This document shows positions 56,714 to 64,000 of a stretch of DNA of 64,000 nucleotides, in pieces. The notes beneath the pieces are model-generated. The model was given only the letters and a program-made list of their open reading frames with translations. It had not been told where the DNA came from and ran no database searches. The position numbers and the translations under genes were made by a program. Position 1 is the stretch's first letter. Each line of letters starts with the position of its first letter. This stretch comes from Corinectria fuckeliana (taxonomy: Eukaryota > Ascomycota > Sordariomycetes > Hypocreales > Nectriaceae): NCBI GenBank assembly GCA_019137255.1, contig WPDH01000453.1, forward strand, positions 1 to 64,000, in the 5' to 3' direction.

Positions 56714-59288
56714 TCTTGCTATGCCAGGTGTTCACTTTCGATGATGGAAAACACAAGAGATTGGGAAAGGCAGGATGAAAAAGATGGATGAAGGGGGAGA
56801 GGCAAGATGTTGGAAAGGGGAGGACAAGCGAATAAATAATATGAACAAAATGAGCGAGGTCGCCAGAATAGGCTTCTTAAATATCAGACATGATAGACAA
56901 TTTTGGAACACCCGTCCAAATAGGCAGATGGGTCCTCGTCGGCGCCGTGATGCTGCAGCGGCATAATCGAGGAGTCAAGGACTGATTCAAGGCGGAACTA
57001 GCAGAGGTGTGTTCGACGAAACAAATTTGCCGGCCTAACCACGATATCACGAACCTAATCTCAGGGAGGACCGGGTCCGAGAATACCACCCTCGTCCGAC
57101 AAAAGCTTGGAAGATCAGTAGGTCACTTGCGACATGTCCTGCTTCGAGGTAGTCTCAGACAGTCCATATTCACTATTTTCACAAGCCGCCCAAGCTCTAT
57201 CACAAGTCATCAAGGAGAAGGGGAAGAGGGTCGCCAAGACAGGAGGCCCCCTCGACCGGGTAGCGCCGGTTGTTTCTGTTTCAACTTATTTTTATGTTCC
57301 TTTATTTGATCTCTAAGCCCCCATAGTTCCGGGCATCTGAGGCTCAAGGCGGCAGGGAGACGCGGCACTTATCGACCAATCGGGAGGGGGCCTTGCTGTC
57401 AATCGTGGCGATCTCACTCTCTGGGCATCAAAACAATCGCCAGAAGCTGGCCCTGTCCAATAGCTTGGAGCTGCGCCCCCACGGTCCAGGTCTGTTAACG
57501 CCGACAGCGGGCGCGGCAGCCATCTACCAAGGATAGAACTAGGAGATAACTCTTAGCTATATCTATTTATAGTGAGATATAAAAATCCTTCTAGGGCGCG
57601 GCGGTTGTCAAATGAGCCTCAAGAGACCGTCGGGACCGGGCCTCGGCCGAGACAGGAGGTGGTTTGACTATCTTTGGGTGCTTTGGCTCTGTTGCTGACG
57701 GGACGTGGGCGAAGCGCCAGGCGGAGGCGAGCGTAAGGGAATGTCCTTATCCCCGATTGCGATTCAAGCCCCACCGGCACGATAAACCATCGCAATATGG
57801 TTATCTTGGGCGATACACCCCGTCGTGGCAATGTAGATCCATAAGAAAAAAGGAATAAAGGAGATTTCTTCTCAAAGGGGAGCTGAAACAGGCACATACT
57901 AAAACAAAAGAAAGAAAGAATGCTACGAGATTATTATTAATGCTCGGCCATATGCGTCCAGATGTCCTCACTCGAACTCAGTGGAGGGCTGTCAGGCACC
58001 AGTAATACAACCATTAATAAGGTTATAAACAAACTTATTACAAAGACAGCATTGATTTTAGTTTATTTTCTTTTTTCTTCAGGAAGGTCGAAGTGGGTTG
58101 TTTTCGGCATTGGCGCAATATTGGAAAATTCTAGATTAGCCGGGTTTCCTTACTAACGGATCCCCTAGATCCGGTCTCAAACATTGGATCCACGGTTTCA
58201 AAAGTCGGATCCATCAAATCCCGTCTCAGAACCGTCGGACCTTCTGTCGCAATGACCTCATAATAGCCCCTAAGCTGGCCAGGCCTCTCTATATATAGAG
58301 TATGGACTCCACGTAGACGACACCGGCATCATCATCCACGTCATCCGGCAGTCCAGGTCACTCTGGTGTCCCAGACATCACCGGCAGCGAACGCGTGCCT
58401 TCCTTGTAGATCTCATGGTTCTCCTCTTGTGAGATGCGTTTTTGTCGCCTGTCTTGCTTTGACGCCTCACACGAAGTGGCCCACGTAAACTGAAGCGGGC
58501 GAGGCCGGATCCAACATCGACATCAAACTCATCTCCCCTCTCTTCCGATAGGGTGTATAGAGCAGGGTATACATGCTGTTCCTAGGAATAGTCAGATTCT
58601 GTTACCTGAATTGATCGTGTTCCTAAGAACATCTCAATATCCTCAAAGTTTTCTTCTCCCTTCATCCCTCTAATGGTCAAATGAAATGCCTGTCGATCCC
58701 TTACGCTTCCTCCATCCCTCCCAAACTCATAGTCTCGACGTACATATTTCAGCTCATAATTAATAATAGGCTTACTTTTCAAAGGATAAGCACTATCTCC
58801 TAAGCTTCCACAGTATAATCCTTAATGAGTTTATACTTTTATGTTATCACTTAATGGTTATTAGTTGCATCTGTATAAGTATTCTGTGTACTAGCTCTGT
58901 TACCCTAGATATCCTAGAAATGCTAGCAGAGGATAACAAGTTGCCATTACACGGAGAAACATCTGGATGCAATGTGCGGACTGAACGCAGCTGGAATGCC
59001 CCGAGCTTTTAGCGGTATGATTTACCAGTAGACTAAAATGGGAACCACGAACGAATAGCTATAGTCCTGAGGTTAAAGTTGGGGACTAGTGATTGCGTGT
59101 TGGTACACACAATCTCCTTCAAAGTCACGTGAGCTATCGACAACAAAAATCCAGCAAACGCTGGATCTTGCCAGTCTCTTCTCCAGTTGCATCTCATTGA
59201 CACAGTCTGCCCTTGGGCATCAAGTTATGGAAAAACGACTCTCGTCAGTACCTTAGGCGACACCATAATCAGGCCATGGCTCACAAGA
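56714..59288. other. long intergenic region
   Basis: About 2.6 kb. The first 300 bp are the transporter's upstream region. 58150-58240 repeats GGATCC-type words (CGGATCC, TTGGATCC, TCGGATCC) within 70 bp. A short minus-strand frame at 58582-58782 (GRDGGSVRDRQAFHLTIRG) looks codon-like but lacks an ATG and a known domain. No intact gene seen. Confidence 0.4.
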
Positions 59289-59748
59289 CAGCAGGTGCAA
59301 AAGATGCCAGTATCGGAAGGTATCTTATCCAAGTACTTTGCTGTTACGATGACGCTCACCTATTCAGTTGAAATGCTCCAGAACAGAACCGTGTGAGAGT
59401 TGCGTGGAGGCCAATAAAGAATGCGCGTATAGTGAAGTAGACCGTAAGAGGAGGCCGGTGTCTGCCAAATACGTCGTCGAACTCGAGAACAGAGTCGCTC
59501 ATCTCGAATCGCTCCTTGCAACCGCAGGGGCAGCGCATGAGCAGAACGCTTTGTTGAGCATCCCCGAGTTGGGTGACCACCTGCAAGGCAGCCCTGCCCA
59601 AGGTTTTCAGCATCGAGCTTCCCCGACCGATAGCATCAGTCGCCCAGACAATCTCGAGCCTGGGCCTGAAGGCTCCCTTATCTATCATGGTCCAACCTGT
59701 TGCAAAGTAGGGATTAAATCTTGGGGTGAAAAGCTCTTGATTTCCTAG
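59289..59748 (+). pseudogene. truncated Zn2Cys6 transcription factor gene
   Basis: An intron at 59320-59367 joins RCKRCQYRK to LKCSRTEPCESC, rebuilding the zinc-cluster order CxxCx6C...CxxC...C, followed by a linker and coiled-coil region (KYVVELENRVAHLESLL). Upstream in the same frame there is a TAA at 59266 and no ATG, and the reading ends at 59748, after about 140 residues, without the large middle domain of the family. The stop lies at the edge of the AT-rich block, which probably replaced the 3' part. Confidence 0.6.
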
Positions 59749-62700
59749 CTAAAAGAGGGACGAATTGAGGGTCTAAATACATCAATTTGGGCTCCTAGGA
59801 AATCCGTAGAAGGTTGTAGAAAGTTGGCTGCCTTTATTATTAGTGGGGCTAAGGTCATAATGATTATTGTGAGGTTAGGCTACCTATAGGTTATCTAGGT
59901 AGTAATATTAATAATTAGAAGGTTATAGTAATATTCTTAATAATCCTGAATACTGATTATAATTCTGAAATATAATATACCTTTCTATCTTAAGCTATAA
60001 TTAAGATGTTAGATAGTAAAAGGGGTTATAAGAGATGCCCCTAATAGTGTTTTTAAGCGTAGGGTGTGATAAGCCTAGGAGAAAGGTTAGTATAAGTATA
60101 AAAAAGAGTAAAAATAGGAGATTTATTACTTCTAATAAAGCTTATAATCTTATAACTAGCTATAAGGGTTATAAGAGAAGAAATAAAAGGTAAGTAAGGC
60201 AGAAAAGGTAAAAGGTTAGAGCCCCTTCTTAGGGCTAGCCTTTTACTGTTTTTATAGTATTAACTTAGCTTTAGAGGCCCTAAGAGAGGATAATAAGAAA
60301 TAATATATACCTATTAATATAACTATAAGGCTTAGTATTATCCTTTATAATTCTTAATCTTAGTTCTTATTATTAGAGTTATCTTAGGCTTAAATCAGCC
60401 TGCTAATATTAATAAGGCTTAGCTACTTAATAAAAATCTTAAATTTCTAACCTAAAAGCAGCTTTATAAGGCTATTAGCTATTATATTAGCTGTTAAAGT
60501 GTAAAATATATTAAATTTACCTTTAAGGTAGGCTTACCTAGCTTAGCAGCTGTGAATATTAATATACTATAATATAGTCTTTATATAAGAGGTCTTAAGA
60601 GTTATAAGCCTAATAGTCTGCTAGTTATTATACTTAATTATAGTTTTCTTAACCTAACTAAAGGTTAAACTGCTAAAAAAGGCGCTAAGTTATAATAGCC
60701 TTCTTAGCTGTATATATAAAAGTAAGAAGCTTAGCTTTTATAAATAATATTATAACTATATCTTACTTACTAGCCTTCTAACTAATAGGTCTACTAAAAA
60801 GGTATAAAATTAACTCTTAAGATAACTTTCTAGTCTTCTAATTATCTATAAAAGCTATATCTAATATAACTTTAAGGTGCTTTTTATATATAAAAGACAG
60901 AAATATTATAATTTTTACTAAAAGACTAGGTTCCTAATAAACAGGGCTTTAGCTGCTAAATTAAATTACTAGATATCTTATTATATAAAGATATCTAATA
61001 ATATTAAGAGCTATATATTAATAAGCTAGTAAGAAGTTAAGTAAGTCCTTTAAGAGCTTAAAAACAGTCTTAGTAATATTAGGGTGTGTAATAATAGCTA
61101 TATAGTTAAGAGAGCTTATTATCTGTTAATAATAGTAAATCTAGCTTTTTATTAGCAGCTCTAAGAGTAGCTAAATCTTATTACCTAAAAGGGGGTTACC
61201 TTTAAAGATATTTTTATTATTAGTATTAAACCTAGCTGTGATTTTCTTAATATATAAGTCCTAATAAAGCTATAGCTTCTTATTAACTTTATCTTATAGG
61301 ATTCTAATCTTTAGGAACTATATAAGGTTACTTAGATTTTATATTTTAAAGCGGGACTTTAAATAGTTAATTAGGTATTTTATAGCTACCTAGTCTTTCT
61401 TCTAAAATAAAAGGATAATATTATTAATAAAGAAGAAGATAGTAATCTAGTTATTCTTATAGATATAAGAGTCTTTATTAACCTAGCTTAGACTTAGCTT
61501 TCTAAAGGTCTTAAAAAGATCTTATTACTAAAAAAGAGAGGATCTATAAAGGCTATATAGAGCTTTAATAAGCTTTAAAACCCACTTATAGTATTTATAT
61601 CTATTAGGGAAATAAATATAAATATTCTTATTAAGGTAGTTTATTAGCAGGAGATACAGTTAGTATAGACTAACTACCTAACTAAAGCTGTTAGCTTAAA
61701 AGAGGAGATATACAGATAAGATTACAGCTTAAGTAACTATAAAAGATATAAAACAGATTAGACTGCCTTTAAGTATTAGATTTAATACTTTTAAAGGTAA
61801 TCTAGCTAATAAGAATAAAAACAAATAATAAGAGCTGCTATAACAGCTAGGTAAGGTAAGACAAAAAGTAATAAAAGATAAGATTAAAATTAAGAAGGGA
61901 AAAAGTGTTATTTTCTATTAAGATTAAGTAAGATAACTACTTTAAGTAGTAACTACTAGTAGCTAAGCCTTTTATATATTAAAACTTTTATACTAATTAG
62001 TACTATTATAAACCTCTCTTATAACCTAATACTTATTCTTAAGTATACTAAGAGTTACACCCTAAATAATAAAAGAAACCTAGTTAATAATCTAGTCTTT
62101 CTCTAATCTATTTAAAAATAATATATCTACTTATTATATCTCCTCTTATTCTTTTAGTCTGCCTTTCTACTTTCTTATTATTTTTTATCCTTTTTTATCT
62201 TATTATATATTTTAATATATTTTATTACTTACCTTAAGTATAGTTCTAGATAGCTAATCTGTTTATATAAGAAGAGTAAGTAGTAAAAGGTAAAAGTTAG
62301 AAGGGAGTATAAGCTATTACTACTAGAATAAGCTATTACTAAAGACTTATAAGCCTATTAGGTATATTTATAGCCTAAGTGTTAGTTATAAGATAATAGT
62401 AAGTTTAGGTGTTAAGAACTTAAATAAGAGTAAGTTTATTAAAGATATATCTTATTATCCTATTAGTAGTAGCTCTTATTTGTTAATTAGCTATAGTATT
62501 TAATCTTATACTTTTCTCTTTTTAGGTAATATATCTTAGAGGTATACTAGTAATTAATAGTATAAGGTTAGTAATCTTATAAGGTTTTAAGACTTTAGTA
62601 GCTTTAGACTTATTTCTTATAGGGATATTACCTTCTAAATTCTTATTATCTTACTATTACTAGAAAGTAGCCTTCTCTTTTATAGCTTATAAAGCTTTAG

Positions 62701-64000
62701 TAGCCTTTTAAATATTCTTAGGGTTTTAGCTAGTATTAAGCTAAGAAGAGGAGTTAGTCTTATAAGCAGATAATAAAGCTTAGAATCTAGTATTCTTTTT
62801 CTTTCTAAGCTTAGGTGTAAAGTTATAGTCTTTAAAGAGGTCTAAATAAGACTGCTTATCTAAGTTAATATAAGATAAGATATAGTCTTAATTTAGTAAG
62901 AGTATAAGCTTTATCTTTATATTAGTTAGGTTTATTTTCTCTTCTTTTATAAGTGCTAGCTCTAGTGACTTTAGCTTAAAGAGGGGTCTCTTTTAGAGGT
63001 TATATAAGATAGTACTAATACTTTTAAGTGTTAGGTTTAACTATAGGCTTAAAAGTTCTTAAGATCCCTTTTAGACAGGTATATAAAAGGTAAAGGTTAT
63101 AAGTAAGTTAGTTAGATTAGGGTTATACTCTATTAGTTCTAAGTTAGCTAGTTTTTAATATATAACTTTATCTAGTATATTATTAAAAGGAAGACTTATA
63201 AGATTAAGACTTAAGTCTTAGTTCTTATAGTATTAGATTAACTAATCTAGTAAGATAATAAAAATAAGCTAGTAGAGAATAAGACTATTAGGTATAGTTT
63301 AGTACTTTTTTATTAGTATACTACTTATATAGATAGTCTAGTACTTATTATACTTATATTAGAAGCTTATATTATTCTATTAGAGGGTAGTATACCTACT
63401 AATATTAGTAAATAGCTCTTAAGATAGTATACTTAAGTGACTCTTATAAGGTTTATAGTTTACTATATTAGTATTTATATTTTTAACTAGCTAGGTATTA
63501 GAAATATATTACTAGTTTTTAATCTTAATCTTATTTAAGATAAGAGTCTTAATAAAGTTAGTAATATATTTTATGCTTATTTCTTAGAAAGTATTATTAG
63601 TAATAAAAGGGTAAAAAGCTAAAACCTAATTATATTAGTAAAAAATCTCTTTTATATTTATTAGGGTAAAAGTCTTATTAATCTTAAGATATTAGACCTT
63701 ACTAGCTTACTTAATTAAGTGTTTTTATATATAACTTATAAATTCTTATAGGTTTAGAAAAAATAAAAAGGTTATAATATAACTATACTCTTAGTTAGAA
63801 GGTTACTTAAAGACTAAGATAGTAATAATAGTAAAATTAAAAGGTAAACTATAATTAGCTAGTATTTCTTAGAAAGCTAAAGTTATAGCTTTTAAGTATA
63901 ACTAAGCTGCCTACTCTTAGGAGTTATAGTAGTAAAGCTAACTATTATAACAGTTAAAAATATATAAGGTCTAATAATTAATATAGTAGATTAAGCTTAT
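59749..64000. repeat. AT-rich, gene-free block, probably RIP-mutated repeat DNA
   Basis: From about 59750 to the end of the window the sequence changes abruptly to mostly A and T, dense in TA steps and words like CTTATAA, TTAGCTA and AATATTA. C and G are rare and CG steps are almost absent. No open frame longer than the listing threshold occurs over 4.2 kb. This is the look of repeat-induced point mutation, which turns CA into TA in duplicated DNA. The original element cannot be recognised by eye. Confidence 0.8.

Noticed and set aside
57655..57840. A tRNA-like stretch containing GATTCAAGCCCC
   Set aside because: The B-box is imperfect and I could not form a cloverleaf with a matching acceptor stem.
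58582..58782. Minus-strand frame GRDGGSVRDRQAFHLTIRG
   Set aside because: It starts at TTG and I know no matching family; it may be a fragment but is not supportable as a gene.
1..64000. CRISPR arrays, prokaryotic operons or phage genes
   Set aside because: Introns, gene families and spacing are all fungal; no regularly spaced repeats of CRISPR type were seen.

Overview
The window is from a filamentous ascomycete (Pezizomycotina). The genes carry many short introns of 42-115 bp with GT-AG ends (one GC-AG), and the families are typical of that group: Zn2Cys6 regulators, HET-domain and HET-s-type proteins, NACHT receptors and DUF1349. I cannot name the species. All exon joins were worked out by hand from reading frame and splice signals.

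0.8-9.6 kb: a probable mycosporine (UV-screening compound) gene cluster. A transaldolase (+), a bHLH regulator (-), a DHQS-like sugar phosphate cyclase of the DDGS/EEVS type (-), a COMT-like O-methyltransferase (+) and a membrane-anchored ATP-grasp ligase (+) follow one another. The last three match the MysA-MysB-MysC set that makes 4-deoxygadusol and mycosporine-glycine. The transaldolase acts on sedoheptulose 7-phosphate, the cyclase's substrate. An NAD-dependent epimerase-like gene follows at 10.7 kb.

12.5-19.4 kb: an accessory region. A HET-S-like HeLo protein with two HET-s-related amyloid motifs lies divergently next to a decayed NACHT receptor that still carries one copy of the same motif. 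This is the NLR/amyloid-effector layout known for het-S and nwd2. Decayed and unrecognised membrane-protein sequences follow.

20.7-28.9 kb: ordinary metabolic genes: a DUF1349 protein, a class III aminotransferase with a tandem duplication upstream, an MFS transporter and a HAD phosphatase.

30.8-47.6 kb: a catabolic cluster for phenolic compounds. It holds a secreted GMC oxidoreductase, a phenol-hydroxylase-type flavoprotein, an intradiol (hydroxyquinol-type) dioxygenase, a Baeyer-Villiger-type monooxygenase, a Zn2Cys6 regulator, a zinc alcohol dehydrogenase and a vanillyl-alcohol-oxidase-type flavoprotein. Read in order of chemistry, these give a nearly complete route from 4-alkylphenols to maleylacetate. 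Repeated CGGAT(G/A) elements, some as 13-bp copies of CGGATGRCGCACC, lie in four intergenic regions of the cluster and are candidate sites for its regulator.

47.8-64 kb: a Trp-rich helical protein of unknown function, a small ankyrin protein, a decayed membrane/lectin-like gene, a tiny membrane protein, a HET-domain pseudogene, a TDT/SLAC1 transporter, a truncated Zn2Cys6 gene, and finally more than 4 kb of extremely AT-rich, gene-free DNA that looks RIP-mutated.
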